From a bacterium (lineage in GTDB: Bacteria > Patescibacteriota > Minisyncoccia > Phycocordibacterales > UBA9973), in contig JAIXRY010000016.1 in assembly GCA_027484965.1 (NCBI GenBank), positions 1-37,451 of the forward strand: DNA of 37,451 nt. The letters are read 5' to 3'. The translations under genes were made by a program, and so were the position numbers. Position 1 is the stretch's first letter. Every line of letters starts with the position of its first letter. The notes beneath the pieces are model-generated. The model was not told the DNA's origin and searched no databases. It was given only the letters and a program-made list of their open reading frames with translations. Of the stretch, positions 24,401 through 30,269 are shown one piece after another.

Positions 24401-24490
24401 AGGCAAGTGAGGGATAAGGCGGTAAAATATATCTAGGCCACCATCGGTGGCTCTTAGGATTTCTTCTTTATCAAGGTTATTAACACTCAT
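21449..24490 (-). CDS. TOPRIM primase / SF3-type helicase replication protein
   Basis: A 1013-residue protein. Residues about 25-100 resemble the DnaG N-terminal zinc domain (FRDEKNASSNLF, TWYYKDFADGNENLNAIDF) but have lost the zinc cysteines. A TOPRIM domain lies at about 224-285, with VVVESEKTAIL (Glu229/231) and ILILCDADPE (Asp276, Asp278). An acidic linker (about 375-405) leads to a helicase: Walker A GEGGSGKGE (649-657), Walker B LVICLEEF (694-702), a sensor segment VMVTGNDYP and an arginine in LLQRLIVLEL. It would prime and unwind phage DNA, like P4 alpha; no phage polymerase is present, so host polymerase is needed. ATG 24490 is preceded by AAGTCGCCAAACT. Confidence 0.9.
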   Translation of the reverse strand: MSVNNLDKEEILRATDGGLDIFYRLIPHLPNPYRKGTLFKSVFRDEKNASSNLFQASSGTWYYKDFADGNENLNAIDFIAKANNCDFKEALKQAAEFSNLAPLNIEKVPMPKTVVLWPSPKVATDAMRISNTPFHNFALQLGVTAEHLEKWNVGGYLDKENRLWTCFLFVDRDGKLYNRKSVLYGSNGKRDKDFFPRSITGRNPGEVYQFCLFGEHLFDVNKSLTVVVESEKTAILASFFYPQYNWIASRGQNGAQKNEFLRSGILNGPPILILCDADPERLVPVELDSKKYNAKGNKYHPKVPKAFILLEELNANVHLIDLLQDRIDKSDLADYIIEGLRPLIELPSGFGSILEPNNSAVTIKRFLPAWALNTPPKPVPKEPTKKRERYVSEPDSDDDEDLESRRHEWIPKGAYNQDYNPKDDLDEYGFFEYNHQYWKIELKGEKFIRKHFSNFTMKVLYHIESGKTARRLLELRNIKGKVKTIDAETKTLTNFGSFKELVEGAGNFLFMGTAVDHQRIKAKLFAQELSCSQVDVLGQNADGFFAFCNGIYMDKQFLPTDEKGIIKIKDSAYYIPAGNKSYHNNPGLFNNEKKLRYEARNIEFKQWAAMHNKVFGDPGMIAMLFAISCLFSDIIFAKYNFFPLLFLYGEGGSGKGELIRSNQFLFGTPQDPLHLSSDANTDKAKIREMAQFKNLVICLEEFRNGNDKTVNMLKGLWDRFGYKRANKDSSYGTETVPISSGVMVTGNDYPTDNPLLQRLIVLELNKNERTQEVRDNFLLMQEFQQANITSVTCQLLDLRNAVEEQFRDVFKDSSRELKEEFKGIELTDRMVNNVAVLDAIFKIVSKELQFPFTLRQFRDYAKVSCLNQSKKMHTVSETTNFWNCINTGIANKQIREGLHYIIKGNEIYVRYNEIHNEYLGIHRNMFGTIGLPKQTILDKLKLSKAFVRPVSAVRFGPERTSGYLFDLNELDVDIKAVVSYNKGSSDAMLEDQIFDSSVTTADNVDTAEAPMPF

Positions 24491-24503
24491 AGTTTGGCGA
24501 CTT
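24488..24503 (-). promoter_or_regulatory. AAGTCGCCA element at the primase start
   Basis: AAGTCGCCAAACTATG on the minus strand; the ATG is the primase start. Same 16-mer as at 20783-20798. Confidence 0.5.
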
Positions 24504-24559
24504 TAAGGGCATGCAGTTTAGGTAGTAAATCAAAAAAAGTAAGGGAAGTAAAAAGTGGC

Positions 24560-25540
24560 TTAAATAGGCAGTTTATCAACTCTCATACGTTTGAATTCTT
24601 TAAAAGAAAGTGGCTCGCCATTTTCTTTAAGAATCACTTTCCAATTATCGCCTTGAGCGATTTCTGGTTCATTAATTTGAGCGGTATAGATTTCAAACAA
24701 CTGCTTTAAACTCTGTTCACGTTCAAAGTCTTGCTGCTCGCCTTCTTTAGCTTTCAGTTTGGTAAAGGCAGTGCAAGTGCCTTTACCATTAATTTCAACC
24801 CATTCTTTAGGGTAGTTTTCATCACCAGGTTCAAAGGAAAATGAAGCCAATAGAATATCACAATCATGGTTTACATTCTTCTGGCAATTGTCACAGAAAT
24901 GAGCAATAAAGCTCATTCCTTCTGTTCCGTTGCTTGGGCAGTAAGGTATTGGTTTAGATACAGAAACATCTTTATTCAATTTATTTAAAGGTGTTTTATA
25001 TCCCAGTCGGGCAGGGTGCTTAGGTTCGCCTTTTTTTGTGAGCTCTCCCAAGTGATATAATTCATCTGTTGGTAAGCTCTCTAATAACTTAACCTTACTT
25101 GCTTTTAAAACTGTATGCTTTAAAGCCAAATCTCCCCAGCAAAATATAACCTTAGAAATAGTTCGTACTTCAAACAAATGCTTAATTGTTGCAAGGTTTA
25201 TACCTTCAACAACTGGATCTACTTCGGTTGGTAAATCGTTGGGATTTGTAGCCCTAAAAGGGTACAAATTCATAAGTAACCAACCGCTACCAGGGCTAAC
25301 TTTCTGAGTAAACCGTTTAATCTTCTTAACGGTCATATCGTTTAATTCAAGGTCGGCAGTGCTTGGATTGGCACCAATCCAAAGCACATTATCAGACTTT
25401 GGATTAACACCAATCCAAAGAAGGTTATCGCTATAATCGTTTGGTTGCCCAAGTAAGAAGCGGTACTTATTTTCTGAATCAGTTGAACAAATCCTTGTGT
25501 TTTCACCGATTATATTCTTGGCGTGTTTAATCAGTTCCAT
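24560..25540 (-). CDS. DUF1643 protein with C-terminal zinc-finger-like extension
   Basis: A 326-residue protein. Residues 20-180 fit DUF1643: YRFLLG, the core motif LWIGANPSTADLELNDMT (53-70), GWLLMNLYPFRATNP and VIFCWGDLAL. The core strand is duplicated: SDNLLWIGVNPK precedes SDNVLWIGANPS, a 12-residue tandem repeat. Residues 200-270 hold a Cys cluster (Cys201, Cys216, Cys219, Cys227) followed by YPKEWVEINGKGTCTAF, a small domain otherwise seen alone in phages. The biochemical function of DUF1643 is not known to me. It lies 5 nt after the zinc-ribbon gene in the early operon. Confidence 0.75.
   Translation of the reverse strand: MELIKHAKNIIGENTRICSTDSENKYRFLLGQPNDYSDNLLWIGVNPKSDNVLWIGANPSTADLELNDMTVKKIKRFTQKVSPGSGWLLMNLYPFRATNPNDLPTEVDPVVEGINLATIKHLFEVRTISKVIFCWGDLALKHTVLKASKVKLLESLPTDELYHLGELTKKGEPKHPARLGYKTPLNKLNKDVSVSKPIPYCPSNGTEGMSFIAHFCDNCQKNVNHDCDILLASFSFEPGDENYPKEWVEINGKGTCTAFTKLKAKEGEQQDFEREQSLKQLFEIYTAQINEPEIAQGDNWKVILKENGEPLSFKEFKRMRVDKLPI
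25361..25432 (-). repeat. 36-bp tandem duplication in the DUF1643 gene
   Basis: Units 25361-25396 and 25397-25432 are about 72 % identical and encode SDNVLWIGANPS and SDNLLWIGVNPK. The insertion keeps the frame. Confidence 0.75.
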
Positions 25541-25545
25541 AGGAT

Positions 25546-25761
25546 TTAAGCTAATGGCTTTTTGTTTAGTTTTAATGTTGAGTACCTTACATATACAATT
25601 CTTTCTGCTTGATACTCCATTTCACAACTTTTACATTCAGTATTAATAGTGTCATCTAATCCAACAAAAGGAAGTTCATAAGCATCATTATCTTTAAATC
25701 CGCAATACGGACAAGTAAGATAAAGAGTTCGAGTAGTATTAATTGGTTTAGGATTTTTCAT
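25546..25761 (-). CDS. Small zinc-ribbon protein
   Basis: A 71-residue protein from ATG 25761 (an earlier ATG at 25779 is also possible). Two CxxC knuckles, CPYCG and CKSCE, are about 30 residues apart and suggest one zinc ribbon. The surrounding strands (RTLYLTCPYCGFKDND, AERIVYVRY) support this. Small zinc ribbons of this kind occur in many phage early regions, with unknown targets. Overlaps the preceding gene by 14 nt. Confidence 0.65.
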   Translation of the reverse strand: MKNPKPINTTRTLYLTCPYCGFKDNDAYELPFVGLDDTINTECKSCEMEYQAERIVYVRYSTLKLNKKPLA

Positions 25762-26029
25762 TGATTGCAAGCTTTTCAAGTTCTAAATCAATTACATCGT
25801 CAGTTCTACCTTGATCAAATTCTATTTTAAAGTATGAACCCTTTAGTGTTTTGTAATTTTGCATGTTTTCGGACAAGCAATAATTCTCTACTTCCAAAAT
25901 ACCATCAATGAAATTGATACGGTTTAAATGGTTGGAAAGGGAGTTGATTGCTTTTTCAGCTGATTCAGCTTCAATCTCTAATTCACAAATCATAGGAATT
26001 GAGATTGTTACGTTGATTGGGTATTTCAT
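25748..26029 (-). CDS. Hypothetical early protein
   Basis: A 93-residue protein from ATG 26029 (MKYPINVTISIPMICELEIEAESAEKAI), 1 nt after the stop of the previous gene. The 'V.I.....LE.EAESAEEA' start is a common beta-alpha pattern of small phage proteins. No function can be named. Confidence 0.6.
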   Translation of the reverse strand: MKYPINVTISIPMICELEIEAESAEKAINSLSNHLNRINFIDGILEVENYCLSENMQNYKTLKGSYFKIEFDQGRTDDVIDLELEKLAINEKS

Positions 26030-26030
26030 A

Positions 26031-26633
26031 TTAGGATAGTGTGCTTTTAGATAACTCAATTGCCTTTTTAAGGGATTCTATATCACCAATTTCAACTCCG
26101 TTTCTGCAACAGAAATCAAGACTGCCACCAAGCTCTAAAGCACGGTCTTCTGTAATTTCTTCAACATCATCAGGTGCCTTATTACTTGGCTCGTGATGGC
26201 ATTTTGCAATAAACCCGTTATCGTCTTTAGTAAATCCAAAGAAGGGCTGTAATAAAAATCCTAGGTCAAAAAATCTAATATCATTGATATCGACATCTAA
26301 CTCAAAAGGAAAATGAAGCTGGTGCTTCTTTTTGGACTTAAACTCCCAGACTGTTGCATTTACGGAGTTAGAAAGCTTTTTGCTAATCTTAAACAGTTTT
26401 TCATCCATCGGATTTTCAGAAACAAAACCGTAAAATTTCTTGCTGAAATGTACTCTACTAGAATTGTAGCAGTGATAAACAGCTTGCTTTACTCCAAACT
26501 CATCGCATTTTGAAAGAAAATGCTCATCTGCTTTAAGCCATTTCTCAAAGAAAGAAATGAGCTTATTATAAGTTTCAGTTCCTTTTTTTACGTGCCATAA
26601 ATATGGCTTAACCTGGAATTTTTTTGTTGCCAT
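26031..26633 (-). CDS. Hypothetical early protein
   Basis: A 200-residue soluble protein with an N-terminal basic part (KKFQVKPYLWHVKKGTETYNKLISFFEKW), a middle aromatic-rich segment (FDLGFLLQPFFGFTKDDNG) and an acidic C-terminus. No family recognised. It is first in a run with the two genes after it; a 57-nt gap separates it from the PP-loop gene. The ATG is preceded by ACACACACA, similar to the leader of the 10374 gene. Confidence 0.6.
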   Translation of the reverse strand: MATKKFQVKPYLWHVKKGTETYNKLISFFEKWLKADEHFLSKCDEFGVKQAVYHCYNSSRVHFSKKFYGFVSENPMDEKLFKISKKLSNSVNATVWEFKSKKKHQLHFPFELDVDINDIRFFDLGFLLQPFFGFTKDDNGFIAKCHHEPSNKAPDDVEEITEDRALELGGSLDFCCRNGVEIGDIESLKKAIELSKSTLS

Positions 26634-26690
26634 TGTGTGTGTAGTTCAGTAAGGCTGTCCACCCTTTAAGGTTATGATTGTGTGTTAGAG

Positions 26691-27497
26691 TTATTCACAG
26701 ATGTTATAGATAGAAGTACAAGTGCTTTCATCTAGCTCAAACATTTTAATTTGGTCGGGTTTTGTAATGTGTTTAACTACTTCTTTAATTGAAGCAATTT
26801 TTTTACTTGGGATATAGTTAGGACCGCAAAAGGTTCTACCTATTTCAATCTCCATTTGGGCTATTTTTTCAATAATCTCAGGATAACTTAATGATATCCT
26901 TTTTATCTCTCCTTGATTACAGAATACACAAGGAAAGCAACCAACTCTTTTAAATCCTTTCTTGTATAAAGGATTAGGTTTTATATTATGCTTTTTATGT
27001 ATAATAAAAACCTCATCAGCAGTAAGTTCAAAAATAGGTCGAAACACAAAAGCGGTATTTCCTGCTTTTAACCATGCTCTAGTATCTTTAATTCTGTAGG
27101 CACCTTTCTCTAAACCAAAGTAATCAGCAAATACATTAAGCTTTGACCTTGCTCTGCTTTCATCCTTCCTTATACCTTGATAAATTTTGAATTCACCAGA
27201 TTGGGCTAAAAGCCAATCTACAAAAGGCTTGATTTTTAATTCACTTGTACAAAAGCGAGCATTAAGACTGGGAAAGCGTTTCTTTTTTCTTGCTAAATCG
27301 TAAAAGCCTAATTCAGGATAAAGCCTCGTTATTTTAATGTTTAAAGCGGTTTCCAGATACTCTAAATACTCGTAAGTTTCTTTTGCTTCATTACCTGTAT
27401 CACAAAACACCGCTGTAAACTCAACTCCTTGTGACCATAACAATATGGCAATAGCACTGCTATCTTTACCACCAGATATTTGAACAATCTTTCTCAT
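26691..27497 (-). CDS. PAPS reductase-like PP-loop protein with Cys cluster
   Basis: A 268-residue adenine-nucleotide alpha-hydrolase fold protein. The PP-loop motif SGGKDSS is at residues 7-13 (VQISGGKDSSA), followed by FTAVFCDTGNE, the usual second strand. Cysteines in ARFCTSELKI and GCFPCVFCNQGE form a C...CxxCxxC set like that of DndC- and TtcA-type enzymes that carry Fe-S clusters; canonical sulfate-assimilation reductases have a different C-terminus. I place the start at ATG 27497 because it gives an ATGA overlap with the preceding gene. Phage copies may act in base modification or sulfur metabolism; the substrate is unknown. Confidence 0.82.
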   Translation of the reverse strand: MRKIVQISGGKDSSAIAILLWSQGVEFTAVFCDTGNEAKETYEYLEYLETALNIKITRLYPELGFYDLARKKKRFPSLNARFCTSELKIKPFVDWLLAQSGEFKIYQGIRKDESRARSKLNVFADYFGLEKGAYRIKDTRAWLKAGNTAFVFRPIFELTADEVFIIHKKHNIKPNPLYKKGFKRVGCFPCVFCNQGEIKRISLSYPEIIEKIAQMEIEIGRTFCGPNYIPSKKIASIKEVVKHITKPDQIKMFELDESTCTSIYNICE

Positions 27498-27799
27498 TCT
27501 TGCCCCTCCCACTTATCTAAAAGTTCAAAAATCAGAAGGGTAATTATTGGCGCAGGAGGCGTATTAGCCTCAAAAGCCAATTGGTAAGAAGTATCAGGAA
27601 AAAGCGGCTCAAAGCTGCTTTGGTGCTTTTCCACTGCGATAACTTTGGCATAGCCAAGTTTATCGCCATCCTTGTTTCTAAGCTCTACCATATCATGAAT
27701 TTGATAGGATAGTTTTAGGCTATGTGCACATTTGAAATAGAAACCAATGTCCCAAAGCTTTCTTTCAGCATCGTTCAGTTTTACAACTTTATAAGCCAT
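27494..27799 (-). CDS. Hypothetical early protein, possibly SH3/ASCH-like
   Basis: A 101-residue protein with DMVELRNKDGDKLGYAKVIAVEKHQ, a strand-turn pattern ('V.......G.A.V..V') that resembles ASCH/PUA-like barrels. The ORF overlaps the 40-residue membrane gene by 11 nt and the PP-loop gene by 4 nt. Link to modified nucleic acid is speculative. Confidence 0.55.
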   Translation of the reverse strand: MAYKVVKLNDAERKLWDIGFYFKCAHSLKLSYQIHDMVELRNKDGDKLGYAKVIAVEKHQSSFEPLFPDTSYQLAFEANTPPAPIITLLIFELLDKWEGQE

Positions 27800-27911
27800 T
27801 GCGCCCCCCTTTCTTCCTTAAATCCCACTCCAGAACGGCAACTGAAACGATTAAAACAAACAATCCCCAAAGGCAAATTGCCAAAACACCATAGAATAGT
27901 TGGCTATTCAT
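27789..27911 (-). CDS. 40-residue single-pass membrane peptide (not in the ORF track)
   Basis: From ATG 27911 the frame reads MNSQLFYGVLAICLWGLFVL and continues IVSVAVLEWDLRKKGGRNGL, then stop. One hydrophobic helix of about 20 residues is followed by a basic tail (positive-inside, N-out or a small anchor). It overlaps the upstream stop by 8 nt and the downstream start by 11 nt, filling exactly what would otherwise be the only large gap in this operon. Function unknown. Confidence 0.65.
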   Translation of the reverse strand: MNSQLFYGVLAICLWGLFVLIVSVAVLEWDLRKKGGRNGL

Positions 27912-28278
27912 TTGGCACCTCCTTTACACGTTCTTGAAGTGGAAGCATTATAAAAACGCCACCTTTTTGAATAAGGAAGTTTAATACTGCTGTGGCATTA
28001 CTATTCTGTGCATTAGCAGATATTTCAATACTTGGGATTCCAGAAGTAAATTCAGGAACTTGATTTAAACAGTTTCTAAGTTTAAAACTGCTTGAAGTCC
28101 TTAATTCTTCAATATGAATTATAAAACTTCTCCAAGTGAAAGCTAAAGTTTCAAAGCTTTCATGTAGGTGCCTTAATTCATAGTGGTAAGTATTTAATTG
28201 CCAATCTGAACTATTAGCATATTGCAAAAATTCATCGAAGCTTTTTATTGGCCTGTAGTTCGGAATTATATTATCCAT
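27904..28278 (-). CDS. Hypothetical early protein
   Basis: A 124-residue protein from ATG 28278 (MDNIIPNYRPIKSFDEFLQYA), chosen because it overlaps the previous stop by 8 nt only. The sequence is helical in the first half with aromatic/His residues (YHYELRHLHESFETLAFTW). No family recognised. Confidence 0.6.
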   Translation of the reverse strand: MDNIIPNYRPIKSFDEFLQYANSSDWQLNTYHYELRHLHESFETLAFTWRSFIIHIEELRTSSSFKLRNCLNQVPEFTSGIPSIEISANAQNSNATAVLNFLIQKGGVFIMLPLQERVKEVPNE

Positions 28279-28816
28279 TTTGCAGCACCTCCATAATTTC
28301 TTCTGGCAAAACTCCATTTCGGGTTATTACAGTGTATGTAATTACCGATACTGTTGGATTGGCTTTAAAAGGCATTTTAATCTCACCTTTAGCATTAATT
28401 TTATCCCAAAGCGATATATAGCTTTCCCTTGCTGTAGCACAAGATTTATTAGGGAATAGGTAGTTTTTGAAACTGCCATTCTCTAACCTTAAAACACCTT
28501 CTCTAATCGCATCGTATTCACTAATGAGGTCTAATTTTTCTTGACGAACCTCAGTAACCAATAGGTAAATACGAGCATGCTCGTTACGCATATATCTACC
28601 GGTAGGAATATACTTCCATTCGGTATCTTGACTTTCTCGAAATTGACCAATATACTTAAAAGCATCACCGTGAACTGCCTTGTAATAAGGTTCGTGCTGC
28701 CTAACTATATCTCCAACTTCCAATTTAGTATCAAGCCTACGGGTTTGATCTTTTATGCCTTGATAATTGGCAAGTGCCATATCTGCACTAAAATTCAGGC
28801 GCTTAATTTTTTTCAT
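28271..28816 (-). CDS. ASCH/PUA-like domain protein
   Basis: A 181-residue protein with the typical phage ASCH pattern: N-terminal IKDQTRRLDTKLEVGDIVRQHEPYY, then ARIYLLVTEVRQEKLDLISEYDAIREGV, where 'I.E.DA..EG' is a hallmark, and a Trp in ISLWDKINAKG. ASCH/PUA-like domains bind modified bases or RNA. It is the second gene of the early operon. The target is not known. Confidence 0.75.
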   Translation of the reverse strand: MKKIKRLNFSADMALANYQGIKDQTRRLDTKLEVGDIVRQHEPYYKAVHGDAFKYIGQFRESQDTEWKYIPTGRYMRNEHARIYLLVTEVRQEKLDLISEYDAIREGVLRLENGSFKNYLFPNKSCATARESYISLWDKINAKGEIKMPFKANPTVSVITYTVITRNGVLPEEIMEVLQNG

Positions 28817-28880
28817 AAGACAAACGAAGGGTTAAGGCTTATGAAAATAAGCCTAAGTTGAAACTGTATTTTGTTGGGGA

Positions 28881-29219
28881 TTAAGGGTTTATAATCTCTG
28901 AACGGTCGTTTACAACTAAGTAGTTGTTTTTTGGATTATAGTCCAAAACAGTTAAGGGCTCGCTTTCCTTTAAAATCCGTGTTTTATTATCTGCATAAAT
29001 AAACGGATTGATAAAGTTTCCAGAACTGATAGTTTCTTGGGCTAAATCAGTATCGTCATCTGGAAAAGGAAATACTTCACTTCTTAAAAAGGCTCCATCG
29101 TGCTTGTGCCTTAAAAAGGTTTCAAGTAAATATTTTCGCCCTGTAGCATTTTCTGCAACTATGGCTGTAGGCTCAAGTTTTTGAAATAGGTATCTGTATT
29201 CAGATGTATTTATAATCAT
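28881..29219 (-). CDS. Hypothetical first early gene
   Basis: A 112-residue acidic protein (FPFPDDDTDLAQETISSGNF). The start ATG 29219 overlaps the AAGTCGCCA element. No family recognised. A small stem-loop (28835-28854, AGGCTTAT/ATAAGCCT with a 4-nt loop) lies in the gap to the next gene. Confidence 0.55.
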   Translation of the reverse strand: MIINTSEYRYLFQKLEPTAIVAENATGRKYLLETFLRHKHDGAFLRSEVFPFPDDDTDLAQETISSGNFINPFIYADNKTRILKESEPLTVLDYNPKNNYLVVNDRSEIINP

Positions 29220-29235
29220 GGCGACTTAGGGGTGA
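29219..29235 (-). promoter_or_regulatory. TCACCCCTAAGTCGCCA element at the first early gene
   Basis: Seventeen bases identical to 29374-29390, with the start codon of the 29219 gene beginning at its last base. Confidence 0.5.
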
Positions 29236-29254
29236 ATGTGTGTAAGGTTTTAAA

Positions 29255-29286
29255 AGAAAGGGCTTGAATAATCAGAGGCCCTTTCT
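29255..29286 (-). terminator. Terminator or attenuator between Cro-like and early genes
   Basis: AGAAAGGGC (29255-29263) pairs with GCCCTTTCT (29278-29286); on the minus strand a TTTT run follows. It stands between the early promoter and the early operon, so readthrough or antitermination may be a control point. A third AAGTCGCCA copy lies just upstream at 29292-29300. Confidence 0.65.
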
Positions 29287-29373
29287 GCTGCTGGCGACTT
29301 CGGGAAGTTTTTATTATAACTATTAGGAAATAAGTATATCAATACCTAATTTTGCAATAGTTACTTTTATGTC

Positions 29374-29390
29374 TGGCGACTTAGGGGTGA
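29374..29390 (-). promoter_or_regulatory. TCACCCCTAAGTCGCCA element, upstream copy
   Basis: Same 17-mer as at 29219-29235, but not followed by a start codon; it lies just after the Cro-like gene and a hairpin (AGCCGTGAC/GTTACGGCT). Confidence 0.5.
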
Positions 29391-29422
29391 CTAAAGAGCC
29401 GTGACTTTAAATAGTTACGGCT

Positions 29423-29644
29423 TTATTTTTTACAGATTGTTTCAATGATAGTTGTAAGTTCAACATCGCTAGTATTGCCGTTTAATACATTATCAATCAG
29501 CTTTATACCGCTAGGATTATTAAACTTAGGAAATAGAGTTATAATCTTTTCTCTTAAACCTTTAGGATAAGGTTTACAAGCCAGAACTCTATTTTTAAAG
29601 TGCTGGGTTGGTGTTTCTCGCTTGGTTTCTATTGTTGCTATCAT
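29423..29644 (-). CDS. Cro-like small regulator
   Basis: A 73-residue basic protein with KPYPKGLREKIITLFPKFNNPSGIKLIDNVLNGNTSDVELTTIIETI. The 'LPKG....I...FP........I.NV.NG...D..L...IE.I' layout is that of small Bacteroidota HTH regulators of phage origin. It is the first product of the leftward promoter and is opposed to the CI-like repressor, so it is likely the lytic regulator. Confidence 0.65.
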   Translation of the reverse strand: MIATIETKRETPTQHFKNRVLACKPYPKGLREKIITLFPKFNNPSGIKLIDNVLNGNTSDVELTTIIETICKK

Positions 29645-29652
29645 AAAATAAC

Positions 29653-29683
29653 TTGTTTTCTAAGTATTAACCACTTACTTTTG
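29653..29683 (+). promoter_or_regulatory. Candidate rightward promoter for the repressor
   Basis: TTG (29653-29655), a 20-nt spacer and TACTTTTG (29676-29683), an exact TAnnTTTG match. It would give an 80-nt leader before ATG 29771. Confidence 0.6.
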
Positions 29684-29750
29684 ATGTGTAATTCATACTT
29701 GAATACAAACGTAGTTGTTAACAAGTTAAAAACCAAACATAAACCACTTA
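29669..29750. repeat. AACCACTTA direct repeats flanking the promoters
   Basis: Exact 9-bp copies at 29669-29677 and 29742-29750, 73 bp apart (about seven helical turns). One overlaps the -7 box of the rightward promoter, the other lies just upstream of the -33 box of the leftward one. Confidence 0.55.
29706..29737 (-). promoter_or_regulatory. Candidate leftward lytic promoter with operator
   Basis: On the minus strand TTTG (29734-29737), a 20-nt spacer and TACGTTTG (29706-29713). The palindrome TTGTTAACAA (29715-29724) sits in the spacer and is a candidate operator. Confidence 0.7.
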
Positions 29751-29770
29751 AAAATCAACATTTTTAAAAA

Positions 29771-30226
29771 ATGAATGCAGAACAGCGTGTAAATCTGATG
29801 TTTATCCAGTCAGGAATGACCAAAAAAGAATGGTCTAGTATAATTGGGATTCACGAAAACAACATAATAGCTATTATTAAGGGAAGGAAAAACGCTACAC
29901 CTGCTATTATGAAGAAAATAGCTGAAGCTTCTCCAGAATATAACCCTGATTGGGTAATTCGAGGGCTTGGCGCTATGCTTACCGATGGCACTCCAGAGCC
30001 TTCGGTTGCAAATTCGGTTGCACAAAATGAACCTGAAAACGAGGCTATAAGTGTTAAAATGCTTGATTTTGTAATGAAGGAAAATGCTTATTTAAAGGCT
30101 AAACTAGACGAGGCACTCGCTATTATAGGTAATCAAGCAAGATTATCGGGAAAGCTTAACCTGCAACCGAATGCTGGTTATGCTAAAGAAGTAAAGTTCA
30201 TTCCTGAACTTGCTTCGGTTGCATAA
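29771..30226 (+). CDS. CI-like repressor (XRE-type HTH)
   Basis: A 151-residue protein. Residues 1-70 are a helix-turn-helix domain (FIQSGMTKKEWSSIIGIHENNIIAIIKGRKNATPAIMKKIAE) followed by NPDWVIRGLGAML, the usual end of phage repressor DNA-binding domains. The rest is a linker and a short coiled coil (FVMKENAYLKAKLDEALAII), probably for dimerisation. There is no S24 peptidase domain, so RecA-driven self-cleavage is not expected. The segment coding SVANSVA and the terminal SVA stop contain integrase-arm-like repeats. Confidence 0.8.
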   Translation: MNAEQRVNLMFIQSGMTKKEWSSIIGIHENNIIAIIKGRKNATPAIMKKIAEASPEYNPDWVIRGLGAMLTDGTPEPSVANSVAQNEPENEAISVKMLDFVMKENAYLKAKLDEALAIIGNQARLSGKLNLQPNAGYAKEVKFIPELASVA

Positions 30227-30239
30227 TCGGTTGCAGTAG

Positions 30240-30265
30240 GCTTTAAAATGCCAATATTTTAAAGC
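30240..30265. repeat. 10-bp perfect hairpin after the repressor
   Basis: GCTTTAAAAT pairs with ATTTTAAAGC over a 6-nt loop, 13 nt after the repressor stop. No T-run follows; it may bend or mark the P arm, or end the mRNA. Confidence 0.6.
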
Positions 30266-30269
30266 TAAC

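Noticed and set aside
26691-27497. Full phosphorothioation (Dnd) system
   Set aside because: No DndA, DndD, DndE or restriction genes are present; only a PP-loop protein with a similar cysteine arrangement.
29313-29342. TTGATA-N18-TATAAT (minus strand), a textbook E. coli-type promoter
   Set aside because: Bacteroidota primary sigma factors do not use this pattern and the region is AT-rich, so the match may be chance. It is noted because it points at the 29219 gene.
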